From: Caulobacter soli
GTDB lineage: Bacteria; Pseudomonadota; Alphaproteobacteria; Caulobacterales; Caulobacteraceae
Direction: 5' to 3'
Assembly: GCF_011045195.1 (NCBI RefSeq)
Contig: NZ_CP049199.1
Span: 2,976,001-3,040,000 of the forward strand
DNA: 64,000 nucleotides
Each line of letters opens with the position of its first letter. Position 1 is the first letter of the stretch. The notes beneath the pieces are model-generated. The model ran no database searches and had not been told where the DNA came from. It was given only the letters and a program-made list of their open reading frames with translations. Shown one piece after another: positions 27,187-35,974 of the stretch. The position numbers and the translations under genes are program-made.

Positions 27187-27692
27187 ACCGGAGCGCTGAG
27201 TAAAACTCCGGCCGCCCAAGCGCTGCCTTGGCGCACGGGCGGTCGGAGACGCCTTTTGAAGCTTTGTTGCTTAGCGATAAGCCTCCATCAGCCATCCACC
27301 CAAAGGCTGACTTTCCCAAGGTCAGAGAAGCGCCAGGTCGGCGGGTTCACCAGCGCGCCAACCTGACCTCCAGCAAGCGGACCTTCCGAAGTTCAGCCAT
27401 GAGTCAGATTTTCCCGTCGCCGATATCGCGCTGGTCACCTCGCCTCGGCTTCCAGGAAGCGGACCTTCCCAAGGTCGGAGAAAGTCAGGAGCGGCCGCCA
27501 GTCCATGCGTAGCGTATAATCCGCAAGCCGCGGCACGTCCCCCTAGACGGCTCCACCATGCTAGATAGAGAAATTAAATCATTATAGAAATCAATATCTT
27601 ATAGATCACGACCTAAAAGCCCGCAAAAGGCGTCAATCCATGATGCCTTGCAAGAGGTTGATTTTACTAAATAACATCCACCAGAAAGCCAA
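27187..27692. other. Intergenic region with repeats and an AT-rich tail
   Basis: About 500 bases between katE and tRNA-Arg without a convincing gene. The first part has three degraded copies of a repeat (see 27303-27490). From about 27555 to 27690 the sequence is clearly AT-rich (for example GAAATTAAATCATTATAG) and abuts the 3' end of the tRNA gene. An open frame at 27228-27512 is made mostly of the repeats and is not called. Confidence 0.55.
27303..27490 (+). repeat. Three degraded copies of a roughly 78 bp repeat
   Basis: The core AAGCGGACCTTCCCAAGGTC occurs at about 27457-27476. Related cores are at 27375-27394 (AAGCGGACCTTCCGAAGTTC) and at 27303-27322 (AAGGCTGACTTTCCCAAGGT). Flanking sequence before each copy is also alike (cc-tc-cca), so units are spaced 74-82 bases apart. 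The role is unknown; they look like relics of a tandem or dispersed repeat. Confidence 0.55.
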
Positions 27693-27769
27693 TGGCGCGC
27701 CCTGCTGGATTCGAACCAGCGACCGCTCGCTTAGAAGGCGAGTGCTCTATCCAACTGAGCTAAGGGCGC
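27693..27769 (-). tRNA. tRNA-Arg (anticodon TCT)
   Basis: On the minus strand the sequence folds as a full cloverleaf: acceptor GCGCCCT with AGGGCGC, anticodon stem CTCGC/GCGAG around loop CTTCTAA (anticodon TCT) and T loop GGTTCGAATCC. The 3' CCA is encoded at 27693-27695. It reads AGA (and AGG) codons. Confidence 0.95.
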
Positions 27770-27809
27770 GGATCCCGAGGGAACCTTGGGGAAACTTTAG
27801 GCGGAAAGC

Positions 27810-28115
27810 CTAGTGCGTCCAGGGCTGGCGGCGGCCGGCGGCGAAGTTGTCGGCGTAGGCCTTGATGATCCGCTTGGGCGTCTTGGGCTCGAACAGCTGG
27901 AACGAGATCTCGTGACGCTGGGCGTAGGCCACGGCCTCGTCGCGGGTCTCGAAGTTCAGGCGCACCTGACCGTTCATGTCGCTCGACTGGGTCCAGCCCA
28001 TCAGCGGATCGGGGCGTCTGGCCGAGGCCGGTTCGAACTCCAGCACCCAATCCTTGGTCTTGGCCTTGCCGGACTGCATGGCGGTCTTGGCGGGGCGGTA
28101 GATGCGCGCGAGCAT
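27810..28115 (-). CDS. ETC complex I subunit, NDUFS4-like
   Basis: 101 residues matching the alphaproteobacterial homologue of the 18 kDa accessory subunit NDUFS4 of NADH:ubiquinone oxidoreductase. Typical are MLARIYRPAKTAMQSGKA, WVLEFEP, DPLMGWTQSSDMNGQVRLNF and FETRDEAVAYAQRH, ending in KRIIKAYADNFAAGR. It sits on the peripheral arm near the FMN module and helps assembly or stability. It is flanked by tRNA genes, as is usual for this gene in relatives. Confidence 0.92.
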   Translation of the reverse strand: MLARIYRPAKTAMQSGKAKTKDWVLEFEPASARRPDPLMGWTQSSDMNGQVRLNFETRDEAVAYAQRHEISFQLFEPKTPKRIIKAYADNFAAGRRQPWTH

Positions 28116-28163
28116 GAAAGCCTCTCCAGGTCGATCGTCGCCCCTAGATGAAGGGGGTCTAGG

Positions 28164-28240
<77 letters not shown>

Positions 28241-28300
28241 AAACACCGAGCGGGTGCTCTACAGGGCTTCGTCGCCGGGAGCAAACGGAACGGGCGCCCT

Positions 28301-28807
28301 TCAGCCCTTCGGGAAGATTTTATTGAGCACCCGGTCGCCCGGCAGGATGCCCAGTTCGGCCGCGCGCCCGCCGGGGATCTCCAACACGCCGCCAATGACC
28401 CCGCCCGAAGGCAGCGGCGTCTCGTCGTGCGGCACGGCGTTGCGGGCGATCGACAGCACCCGGCCGTCGGGCGCGATGTAGAGGATGTCGAGCGGGATCA
28501 GGGTGTTCTTCATCCAGAAGGCCGCCGGCCTGGGCGGGTTGTAGGGGAACAGCATGCCGCGGTCGGGGGCCAGCGACTTGCGGAACATCAGGCCTCGCTC
28601 CTGCTCGGCCTTGGTGATCGCCAGTTCGACCGTGAACTTGACCCGGCCGCGCATCGTGAGGATCTCGACCGTGTCGAGCCTGGCCGAGGGCGCGGCGGCC
28701 GCCGGCTTCGGCCTGGCCTGCCAGGCCTGGGCGGGCGCGGCCGCCAGCGATCCGGAAACCAGAACCAGGGCGATCAGCGCCAGGGCGCGCCGTCCGATCG
28801 TCGTCAT
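28301..28807 (-). CDS. Exported DUF192-domain protein
   Basis: 168 residues. A signal peptide (MTTIGRRALALIALVLVSGS, cleavage near AQA-W) precedes a DUF192 domain from about 50 to the end, with the conserved ERGLMFRKSLAPDRGMLF and AFWMKNTLIPLDILYI. DUF192 proteins are small secreted or membrane-facing domains of unknown function, also found in archaea. ATG 28807 is used rather than 28837 because it starts the signal peptide directly. It is followed by the cold-shock gene upstream in the same direction, 102 bases apart. Confidence 0.87.
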   Translation of the reverse strand: MTTIGRRALALIALVLVSGSLAAAPAQAWQARPKPAAAAPSARLDTVEILTMRGRVKFTVELAITKAEQERGLMFRKSLAPDRGMLFPYNPPRPAAFWMKNTLIPLDILYIAPDGRVLSIARNAVPHDETPLPSGGVIGGVLEIPGGRAAELGILPGDRVLNKIFPKG

Positions 28808-28909
28808 CAAGAGCACACAAGCCTCATCGTCCGCCACGTCGCATGGCGGGTCGACCCTACGACGTCGGGCGTCGAAGGCGAAAGCCGGTCTTTTTGGGGA
28901 GCCTTGGGG

Positions 28910-29512
28910 CTAGTCGTCGCCCGGCGTGATCTCGGCCACCACCAGGCCCTTGGGCCCCTCGGCGAAGCGCACCATCACGTCGTCGCCCGGCTGCAGGTCT
29001 TCCAGACCGCCCCGACGCAGAGTCTCGATGTGCACGAAGATGTCGCCCGGCTGGCCGTCGCGAACGACGAAGCCGTAGCCCTTGGTGCGATTGAACCACT
29101 TGACCTTGGCCCGCTCGGCCGGCCCCACCGCCTCGAGCGTCTGGCGACCGCTGTCGACGCCCGACCGGAAATGATCGCGACGCAGACCCATGCCGCCGTC
29201 GCCGAACGACCGCTTGGGCCGCTCCATCGGCGCGCTGGCCGCGCTTTCGTCCAGGTCGACGACCTCCGACACCTGCCAACCCTTGGGACGCTTGACCACG
29301 TCGCAGACGATGACCGAGCCTTCCAGCGCCGTCTCGCGACCACAGTTACGTAGAGACGTGACGTGCAGCAGCACGTCCTTCAGGCCCGTCTGGCCCGGAT
29401 CGTCGGGGACGATGAAGCCGTACCCCTTGCCCGTATCAAACCACTTCACACGACCGCTGATACGCACGAATTCCTCATGCGATCCCGAGTCCTCGAAATC
29501 GAAACCAGACAT
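28910..29512 (-). CDS. Two-domain cold-shock protein (CspA family)
   Basis: 200 residues with two cold-shock domains. The first (about 18-85) has [13 protein letters not shown] and [10 protein letters not shown], the second (about 133-200) [13 protein letters not shown] and [10 protein letters not shown]; a basic linker of about 45 residues joins them. Each holds the RNP1 and RNP2 aromatic residues for single-stranded nucleic acid binding. Caulobacter has such double-domain Csp proteins, associated with stationary phase rather than cold. Start ATG 29512 gives [15 protein letters not shown]; the long GC-rich leader upstream may be a regulated 5' UTR. Confidence 0.93.
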   Translation of the reverse strand: MSGFDFEDSGSHEEFVRISGRVKWFDTGKGYGFIVPDDPGQTGLKDVLLHVTSLRNCGRETALEGSVIVCDVVKRPKGWQVSEVVDLDESAASAPMERPKRSFGDGGMGLRRDHFRSGVDSGRQTLEAVGPAERAKVKWFNRTKGYGFVVRDGQPGDIFVHIETLRRGGLEDLQPGDDVMVRFAEGPKGLVVAEITPGDD

Positions 29513-29684
29513 TCCGCCCCTCTGGCTCGCCCAGACAGCCCAGGGGGCGAGCACCACAGAATAACACTGTTCTCGCGGGAGGAGAGCCGTCAATAACCAA
29601 TTGACACAGAAAGGCCATGTTCCGACCTCCGCGACATTTCGTCGCGGTGTCTAGACCGAAATAATCCTGGGTGGCCGTGGTGGG

Positions 29685-29759
29685 TGGTAGTCCCTAGGGG
29701 AGTCGAACCCCTCTCTCCAGAATGAAAATCTGGCGTCCTAACCGATAGACGAAGGGACC
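29685..29759 (-). tRNA. tRNA-Glu (anticodon TTC), copy 1
   Basis: Acceptor GGTCCCT/AGGGACT, anticodon stem CCAGA/TCTGG with loop TTTTCAT (anticodon TTC) and T arm GGGGTTCGACTCCCC; CCA encoded at 29685-29687. It is identical to the next copy 55 bases away. Confidence 0.95.
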
Positions 29760-29814
29760 ACGGTCGCCTGCATTAGGCGGGTATTCGCATGTAAAGTCTA
29801 AGTAGGCTTCGCGG

Positions 29815-29889
29815 TGGTAGTCCCTAGGGGAGTCGAACCCCTCTCTCCAGAATGAAAATCTGGCGTCCTAACCGATAGACGAAGGGACC
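29815..29889 (-). tRNA. tRNA-Glu (anticodon TTC), copy 2
   Basis: Identical in sequence to copy 1 over the whole gene and a few flanking bases (GTGGTCCC...). The spacer differs, so this is a tandem duplication of the gene. As transcribed, this copy comes first. Confidence 0.95.
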
Positions 29890-29958
29890 ACGTGGCCGCG
29901 AAGAGCAGGCGATATACAAAGCTTCCCCCGGGGGCGCAAGCGACGAAGAGCAGTTTTT

Positions 29959-31773
29959 TCAAGTCATGCGCATGCGGGGGTCGGCGACGTCCTCGATCTC
30001 CAGCTGAACCCCTTCCCGGCCCATATAATCATCCGGTTTCAGACGACCCACGACGTGCAGGGCGCCGCCGCCCGACAGCAAGCGCTCGCCCAGAGGGGTC
30101 TCGGCGGAGCGCCAGGAGATCGCCTTGATTCGGTCGCCCGAGGGGCCGACCAAGTCGACGCGCACGTGGCCGCCCTTCATGGCCATCATCCGTTCGGGGC
30201 GCACGCCGGCCAGGGCGAACATCGGCTCGGGATTGCCGGGACCGAACGGGGCCAGTTGCTGGAACTCGCTCCACAGGGCGCGGTTGGCGGCGCGCGGCTG
30301 GACCAGGGCGTCGATATCGACCCCCTCGACGCCGACGGCCTCCATCTCGCCGGCCAGGCGCTCTTCCAGGAAGGCGCGGAACTCGGGGATCGAGTCGGGG
30401 CGGATCGACAGGCCCGCGGCCATGGCGTGGCCGCCGCCGGCCATCAACAGACCCGCCTCGAAGGCCGCCTGGATCGCCGCGCCCAGATTGACGCCCGGCT
30501 GCGAGCGGCCCGAGCCCTTGCCGACATTGGCGGCGCGGTCGATGCCGATCACCACCACCGGCTTGCGATAGCGCTCGCGCAGGCGGCCGGCGACGATGCC
30601 GATCACCCCGGGATGCCAACCCTCCCCGGCCACCACGATCACGGGCGCGTCGGGATTGAAGTTGCTGCCCCGCTCCAGGACGGCGGCGGCCTCCTCGACC
30701 ACGGCGGCCTCGACCGCCTTGCGCTCGGTGTTGAGGCTGTCGAGCTCCTCGGCCAGCATGCGGGCTTCCTCGGGATCGTCCGTGGACAGCAGGCGCGCGC
30801 CGAGATCCGAGCGACCGATCCGGCCGCCGGCGTTGATGCGTGGGCCGAGAATAAAGCCGGCGTGGAACACCGAGGCGGGACCCGAGCCCTTGCCGACCTC
30901 GAACAGGGCCTTGAGGCCCGGATTGCCCCAGCTGGACATGGTGCGCAGGCCTAGGGTCGTCAGGGCGCGGTTGAAGCCGACCAGCTGGGTGACGTCGCAG
31001 ACCTCGCCCATGGCCACCAGGTCCAGCCACTGGCGCAGGTCGGGCTGCGGACGCTCGTCGGTGAACAGGCCGCGCTTGCGGGCCTCGCGGTTCAGGGCGG
31101 CCAGCAGCACGAAGGTCACCCCGGCGGCGGCCAAGACCCCTTGCCCGCTCTGGCAGCCCGGACGGTTGGGATTGACCACGGCGGCGGCGGCCGGCGGGTC
31201 CTCGCGCATCAGGTGGTGGTCGATCACCACCACTTCGAGGCCGATGGTGGCGGCGCTGGCGATGGCGTCATAGGCCGCCGCGCCGCAGTCCAGGGTGACG
31301 ACGAGGTCGGCCCCGGTGTCGCGGATGGTCTTGAAGGCCGCCGGGCTGGGGCCGTAGCCTTCGGTCAGGCGGTCGGGGATGTAGATCGGCAGCTCGACGC
31401 CCATGTAGCGGAACCAGCGCACCAGCTGGGCGGCGCTGGTCGCGCCGTCGACGTCGTAGTCGGCGAACACCATGGTCGAGCGGCCGCTTTCCAGCGCATC
31501 GATCAGGATCTCGGCGGCCCGGTCCATGTCAGTGAAGCTGGAGGGATCGGGGAACAGCGCCTTCAGGGTCGGGCGCAGATAGTGCTCGGCCTGGTCGACG
31601 CCCACGCCACGCGACGCCAGGGCTCGGGCCAGGGGCTCGGACAGGCCGTGGAGCTGCTGGTGGCTGCGCGCCGTCGCCGCGTCGCCCGGACGCTCACGCC
31701 AGGCCCGACCGCTGATCGAGCGCGAAACGTCCAGGAAATTGCCCGCAGCGAGGAGGCTGTGCCCATCGGCCAT
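29959..31773 (-). CDS. recJ: Single-stranded-DNA-specific exonuclease RecJ
   Basis: 604 residues of the DHH phosphoesterase superfamily. It degrades single-stranded DNA 5' to 3' with a metal pair in RecF-type recombination and mismatch repair. Motif I is FADYDVDGATSA (about 102-113), motif II DLVVTLDCGAAAYDA, motif III VVIDHHLMRED, followed by the DHHA1 domain with GPRINAGGRIGR and GGGHAMAAG, and a C-terminal OB domain (MKGGHVRVDLVG). All metal ligands are visible. It starts 290 bases from the divergent brnTA operon. Confidence 0.95.
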   Translation of the reverse strand: MADGHSLLAAGNFLDVSRSISGRAWRERPGDAATARSHQQLHGLSEPLARALASRGVGVDQAEHYLRPTLKALFPDPSSFTDMDRAAEILIDALESGRSTMVFADYDVDGATSAAQLVRWFRYMGVELPIYIPDRLTEGYGPSPAAFKTIRDTGADLVVTLDCGAAAYDAIASAATIGLEVVVIDHHLMREDPPAAAAVVNPNRPGCQSGQGVLAAAGVTFVLLAALNREARKRGLFTDERPQPDLRQWLDLVAMGEVCDVTQLVGFNRALTTLGLRTMSSWGNPGLKALFEVGKGSGPASVFHAGFILGPRINAGGRIGRSDLGARLLSTDDPEEARMLAEELDSLNTERKAVEAAVVEEAAAVLERGSNFNPDAPVIVVAGEGWHPGVIGIVAGRLRERYRKPVVVIGIDRAANVGKGSGRSQPGVNLGAAIQAAFEAGLLMAGGGHAMAAGLSIRPDSIPEFRAFLEERLAGEMEAVGVEGVDIDALVQPRAANRALWSEFQQLAPFGPGNPEPMFALAGVRPERMMAMKGGHVRVDLVGPSGDRIKAISWRSAETPLGERLLSGGGALHVVGRLKPDDYMGREGVQLEIEDVADPRMRMT

Positions 31774-31932
31774 GGCTCAGCCCTTCCTAGCGGAAAAACG
31801 GCCGGAAACGCGAAGCTTGGCTGTCGTGGTCATCTCCCGAGCCTACGCCCTTTGCCGGATTCGCTCCACGGGCGGCGCGAGAGTGGAAGATAGGGCGCCG
31901 ATGCGTCAGAAGCGGACGCATGCGACAAGCAA

Positions 31933-31986
31933 ATTTTATGTAGCCACAAAAATCTTTGACAAGATATTTTATGTAGCTACGATATT
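31933..31986 (+). promoter_or_regulatory. brnTA promoter with two operator-like repeats
   Basis: TTGACA at 31956-31961 and TACGAT at 31978-31983 (16-base spacer) form a good sigma-70-like promoter. The 15-base sequence ATTTTATGTAGCYAC occurs twice, at 31933-31947 and 31966-31980, 33 bases apart, about three helical turns. The second copy lies between -35 and -10, where a BrnT-BrnA complex would block RNA polymerase. Confidence 0.55.
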
Positions 31987-32062
31987 GGCACGGCTTTCGC
32001 CGAGCCGACAACCGGAGACCACACCATGCATCATGCCAAACTTGCTGACCTGAGGTTCTCCT

Positions 32063-32335
32063 ATGGAATTGGAGTGGGATGAGGAAAAGCGTGCGCTAAC
32101 CCTCGCGAACCGAGGATTGGATTTCGCTCACGCGGACACGCTTTTCGACGAGCTTACGCTTACCGTGGAAGATGACCGTTTCGACTATGGAGAAACGCGC
32201 TTCCAGACCATCGGCCGGATCGGCCACAAGACAGTTTTGGTGGTCTGGACGCCTCGTGGCGAAGCACGACGCATCATTTCGATGAGAGAGTGCAATGTCA
32301 GAGAACGTGAAAGATACGAAAGCGCCGTGGGTTGA
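32063..32335 (+). CDS. brnT: BrnT family toxin
   Basis: 90 residues with the BrnT pattern: MELEWDEEKRALTLANRGLDF at the start (listed here in part), then ETRFQTIGRIG, VLVVWTPRG, RRIISMRECNVRERERYE. BrnT is a type II ribonuclease toxin related to RelE; it stops growth by cutting RNA. The start has TGAGG upstream. It overlaps the antitoxin gene by 41 bases and is transcribed first, the usual order for brnTA. The family uses the toxin-antitoxin complex to repress its own promoter. Confidence 0.92.
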   Translation: MELEWDEEKRALTLANRGLDFAHADTLFDELTLTVEDDRFDYGETRFQTIGRIGHKTVLVVWTPRGEARRIISMRECNVRERERYESAVG

Positions 32336-32576
32336 TCCCGACGACGCGCCCGAATGGTCCGACGAGGTCTTCGACCGCGCCGAGATCAAGGACGGTGATC
32401 GATTGGTGCGTGCCGCGACCGGCACGCTGACCAAGCGAGGCCGACCCAAGCTGGAGACGCCGAAGAGGCAGGTCACGCTTCGGCTGGATCAAGCGGTCAT
32501 CGACAAGCTCCGCGAAGGCGGGCCTGGATGGCAAAGCCGCATCAACGAGATCCTCAAGAAGGCGGTGGACGCATAA
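32295..32576 (+). CDS. brnA: BrnA family antitoxin
   Basis: 93 residues. The N-terminal half is acidic (DPDDAPEWSDEVFDRAEI) and would cap the toxin; the C-terminal half is a ribbon-helix-helix domain (GRPKLETPKRQVTLRLDQ, then a helix ending WQSRINEILKKAVDA) for DNA binding. This is the standard BrnA arrangement. It is convergent with fbp, 21 bases away. Confidence 0.93.
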   Translation: MSENVKDTKAPWVDPDDAPEWSDEVFDRAEIKDGDRLVRAATGTLTKRGRPKLETPKRQVTLRLDQAVIDKLREGGPGWQSRINEILKKAVDA

Positions 32577-32597
32577 GCGCCCGCCGCCTTTCTCAAG

Positions 32598-33572
32598 TCA
32601 GCCCGCCGACATTTCCGTCACCAGCGCGACCTCGTTGGCCGAGCCCAGCACCACCGGCACGCGCTGGTGCAGCTTGGTCGGTTGCAGGTCGAGGATCGGG
32701 GTCTTGCCGTCGGTCGACTGGCCGCCCGCCCGCTCGACGATCAGCGACATCGGGTTGGCTTCGTAGAGCAGGCGCAGCTTGCCCGGCTTGTCGGGCTCGC
32801 GGGCGTCCCACGGGTACATGAAGATGCCGCCGCGCATCAGGATCCGATGGACGTCGGCGACCATCGAGGCCACCCAGCGCATGTTGAAGTTCTTGCCGCG
32901 CGGACCGGTCTTGCCCTGCAGGCAACCGTCGATATAGCGCCGCACGGGCTCGGCCCAATGGCGTTGGTTGGACATGTTGATCGCGAACTCGGCGGTGTCG
33001 GCCGGGATCGCCACGGTCTGGTGGGTCAGCCGCCAGACGCCATCGGCGTCCAACGTGAACCCGACCACGCCCTTGGACAGGGTCAGCACCAGCATGGTCT
33101 GCGGGCCGTAGACGGCGTAGCCGGCGGCGACCTGCTGGCGGCCCGGCAGCAGGAAGTCCGCCTCGGTGGGCGCGACGCCGGCCGGCGCGGGCAGGATCGA
33201 GAAGATCGTGCCGACCGAGACGTTGACGTCGATGTTGCTGGAGCCGTCCAGCGGATCGAAGGTGACCAGGAAGCCGCCGACGGCCCCCGTGGTCTCGATC
33301 ACTTCCAGCTCCTCGGACGCCAGACCCGCCACCAGCGCGCAGCCCTGCAGCGCGTCGCGCAGGATGTCGTTGGTGATGATGTCGAGTTTCTTCTGCTCTT
33401 CGTCCTGGACGTTGACCTGACCGGCCGCGCCCAGGCTGCCCGAGATCGCGCCCGAGGCCACGACCTTGCCGATCTGGGCGCAGGCGCCGGCGATCACGGT
33501 GACGACGGCTTTCACCTCGTCGCCAGCGGGCTCTTGGGCGAGCCACCCGGCGAGATCGGTCAGCGGAGTCAT
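32598..33572 (-). CDS. fbp: Fructose-1,6-bisphosphatase class I
   Basis: 324 residues. It hydrolyses fructose-1,6-bisphosphate for gluconeogenesis. Metal-site residues are in ASEELEVIE and [18 protein letters not shown]; the substrate-binding part has [16 protein letters not shown] and [19 protein letters not shown]. Length and motifs are normal. It directly follows glpX, which encodes a different type of the same enzyme; the two are on the same strand, 49 bases apart. Confidence 0.94.
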   Translation of the reverse strand: MTPLTDLAGWLAQEPAGDEVKAVVTVIAGACAQIGKVVASGAISGSLGAAGQVNVQDEEQKKLDIITNDILRDALQGCALVAGLASEELEVIETTGAVGGFLVTFDPLDGSSNIDVNVSVGTIFSILPAPAGVAPTEADFLLPGRQQVAAGYAVYGPQTMLVLTLSKGVVGFTLDADGVWRLTHQTVAIPADTAEFAINMSNQRHWAEPVRRYIDGCLQGKTGPRGKNFNMRWVASMVADVHRILMRGGIFMYPWDAREPDKPGKLRLLYEANPMSLIVERAGGQSTDGKTPILDLQPTKLHQRVPVVLGSANEVALVTEMSAG

Positions 33573-33621
33573 ACAGGGCCTCGTAGGGGAATAAGGATTC
33601 GCGGGTGACCTTAGCGGAAGC

Positions 33622-34575
33622 CTAGGCCTTCCGCTTCATACGCACTTCGCGCACCGTGCCGGTTGAAGAATTCATGACCAGCGTATGGGTGTGGACGAAA
33701 CCGTCCTTGTAGGTCACCCCGTCCAGCAGATTGCCCCAAGTGACGCCAGTGGCGGCGAAGATCGCGTCGGCGCGAACGATCTCGTGCAGGTCGTACTTCT
33801 TGTCCAGCTCGGTGATGCCCCACTTGGCGGCCCGGGCGCGCTCGTCGCCGTTGCGGAACACCAGGCGGCCCTGGAACTGACCGCCGACGCATTTCAGCGC
33901 CGCGCAGGCCAGCACGCCCTCGGGCGCGCCGCCGGAGCCGACATAGAGGTCGATGCCCGTCGTCGGATCGGTCGTGGCGATCACCCCGGCCACGTCGCCG
34001 TCGGTGATCAGCGACACCCGCGCGCCAACCGAGCGAACGCTGGCGATGATCTCGGCATGGCGCGGGCGATCCAGCACGCAGACGGTGATGTGTTCGGGGT
34101 CAACGCCCTTGGCGGCGGCCACGGCCCTGATGTTGTCTGCGGGCGACTTGTCCAGGTCGATCACCCCGGCCGGCAGGCCCGGACCGCAGGCGATCTTGTC
34201 CATGTAGGTGTCGGGGGCGTTCAGCAGGCTGCCCTTGGGCGCCCACGCCATCACCGCAAGGGCGTTGGGCATGGCCTTGGCCGTCAGGGTGGTGCCTTCC
34301 AGCGGGTCCAGGGCGATGTCGATGGCCGGGCCTTTGCCCGTGCCGACCTTCTCGCCGATATAGAGCATGGGCGCTTCGTCGCGCTCGCCCTCGCCGATCA
34401 CGATCTCGCCGTCGATGTCGAGTTCGTTCAAGGCGTTACGCATGGCGTCGACCGCGGCCTGGTCGGCCGCCATCTCGTCGCCCCGGCCCACCAGGGTCCA
34501 AGACGCGATGGCGGCGGCTTCGGTCACGCGGACCGCGTCCAGGACCAGCGAACGGTCCAGGGTCTTCGAACTCAT
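33622..34575 (-). CDS. glpX: Fructose-1,6-bisphosphatase class II (GlpX)
   Basis: 317 residues, GlpX type. Typical are [54 protein letters not shown] and [20 protein letters not shown]. It uses a lithium-sensitive metal mechanism and may also act on sedoheptulose bisphosphate. ATG 34575 with GGGAGA upstream is favoured over TTG 34578. It lies 52 bases after the hom gene; the three metabolic genes appear co-transcribed. Confidence 0.94.
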   Translation of the reverse strand: MSSKTLDRSLVLDAVRVTEAAAIASWTLVGRGDEMAADQAAVDAMRNALNELDIDGEIVIGEGERDEAPMLYIGEKVGTGKGPAIDIALDPLEGTTLTAKAMPNALAVMAWAPKGSLLNAPDTYMDKIACGPGLPAGVIDLDKSPADNIRAVAAAKGVDPEHITVCVLDRPRHAEIIASVRSVGARVSLITDGDVAGVIATTDPTTGIDLYVGSGGAPEGVLACAALKCVGGQFQGRLVFRNGDERARAAKWGITELDKKYDLHEIVRADAIFAATGVTWGNLLDGVTYKDGFVHTHTLVMNSSTGTVREVRMKRKA

Positions 34576-34627
34576 CAACGTCTCCCAGCCTAGCGAGGCT
34601 TTAGCGCCCGACCGCTTCGCGCGGTTC

Positions 34628-35917
34628 TCAGATGCGCGCGACGCGCAAAAGGCGGGGACGCTCTAGCACGGCGTGCAATTTTTCGATGCGACTAATCGCA
34701 TCCAGGAGATTGGATTCGGGAGTCGCATGGGTGACGAGCACGATCGGCACGCCGCCCGCGCCTTCGACGGGCTTTTGCAGGAAGCTGTCGATCGAAACGG
34801 CGCACTCGGCCAGGGTCTCGGAGATGGCGGCGATGGCGCCCGGCTCGTCGCGAACCATGATCCGTAGATAGGCCTTGCCCACCGACTTCGACGGGTCGAC
34901 GGCCACGAACGGCTTCAGCTGACCGGCCGGAGCCTGGAACACCGGTCGCACGGCCTTGGTCATGACGTCGGCGATATCAGCGGCCACGGCGGCGGCGGTC
35001 GGACCCGCGCCCGCGCCCGGTCCCTGGATGTAGATCCGGCCGATCCGCTTGCCCTCGATGAACAGCGCGTTGAGCGCCCCGCCGGCCTGGGCCAGCGGAT
35101 GCTCCAGCGGCACCAGCGAAGGATGCACCTTCACGGCCACGCCGTCGTCGCTCTTGGCGGCGCCGGCCACCAGCTTGATGCGATAGCCCAGGTCCTTGGC
35201 CAGCTTGATGTCCAGCAGCTCGACGTCGCTGATGCCCTCGATCTCCGCCGCGTCGAAGTCGGGCGCGCAGCCGAAGGCGAGCGCGGCCAGGATGCTGATT
35301 TTGTGGCCCGCGTCGAAGCCGCCGACGTCCATGGTCGGGTCGGCCTCGGCGTAACCCAGGCCTTGCGCCTCGCGCAGCACGTCGGCGAACGAGCGGCCCG
35401 TCTTCTCCATTTCGGAGAGGATGAAGTTGCAAGTGCCGTTGAGGATGCCGGCCACGCCGATCACCTCGTCGCCGACCATGGCTTCGCGCAGCATCTTCAC
35501 GGCCGGCGTGCCGCCCATGACGGCGGCTTCGAACAGCAGTGGCGCGTCGTTGGCCTCGGCCAGGGCGGCCAATTCGGCGCCGTGCTCGGCGATCAGCGCC
35601 TTGTTGGCGGTGACCACCGGCTTGCCCAGCTTCAAGGCCGCCTCGACCGCGGCCTTGGCCGGTCCGTCGCTGCCGCCGACCAGTTCGACGAACAGGTCCA
35701 CGTCCGGCGACGAGGCCAGGGCCACCGGATCGTCGAACCAGGTCAGGCCCGAGATGTCGATCGTGCGTGGCCGCGACTTGGAACGCGCCGACACCGCCGT
35801 GACGATCGCGCGGTCGCCGGCCGGGGCGAAGTCCGGCTGCTCGGCCAGGAACTGCAGCAGCCCTCCGCCGACGGTGCCGAGGCCGGCGACGCCGACGCGC
35901 CAGGTTTTCTGGGTCAT
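34628..35917 (-). CDS. hom: Homoserine dehydrogenase
   Basis: 429 residues. It reduces aspartate semialdehyde to homoserine, the branch to Thr and Met. The NAD(P)-binding loop GVAGLGTVGGGLLQFL opens the protein, the catalytic domain has GVAGILNGTCNFILSEM and AEADPTMDVGGFDAGHK with the active Lys/Asp, and a C-terminal ACT domain (about 350-429, AYLRIMVRDEPGAIAAI) would bind Thr for feedback. It sits between an aminotransferase and glpX in one direction. Confidence 0.96.
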   Translation of the reverse strand: MTQKTWRVGVAGLGTVGGGLLQFLAEQPDFAPAGDRAIVTAVSARSKSRPRTIDISGLTWFDDPVALASSPDVDLFVELVGGSDGPAKAAVEAALKLGKPVVTANKALIAEHGAELAALAEANDAPLLFEAAVMGGTPAVKMLREAMVGDEVIGVAGILNGTCNFILSEMEKTGRSFADVLREAQGLGYAEADPTMDVGGFDAGHKISILAALAFGCAPDFDAAEIEGISDVELLDIKLAKDLGYRIKLVAGAAKSDDGVAVKVHPSLVPLEHPLAQAGGALNALFIEGKRIGRIYIQGPGAGAGPTAAAVAADIADVMTKAVRPVFQAPAGQLKPFVAVDPSKSVGKAYLRIMVRDEPGAIAAISETLAECAVSIDSFLQKPVEGAGGVPIVLVTHATPESNLLDAISRIEKLHAVLERPRLLRVARI

Positions 35918-35974
35918 GCTTGCATTCCTAGTTCGAGCGGCCGAGCGACGCCCCTACCCTTTCGGGTTGGCGGC

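Noticed and set aside
27228..27512. 94-codon frame between katE and tRNA-Arg
   Set aside because: It consists mainly of the three repeat copies; the repeated pattern explains the open frame.
32026..32082. Possible 18-codon leader peptide overlapping the brnT start
   Set aside because: It has a GGAG upstream, but there is no regulatory logic known for brnTA leaders and its length could arise by chance.
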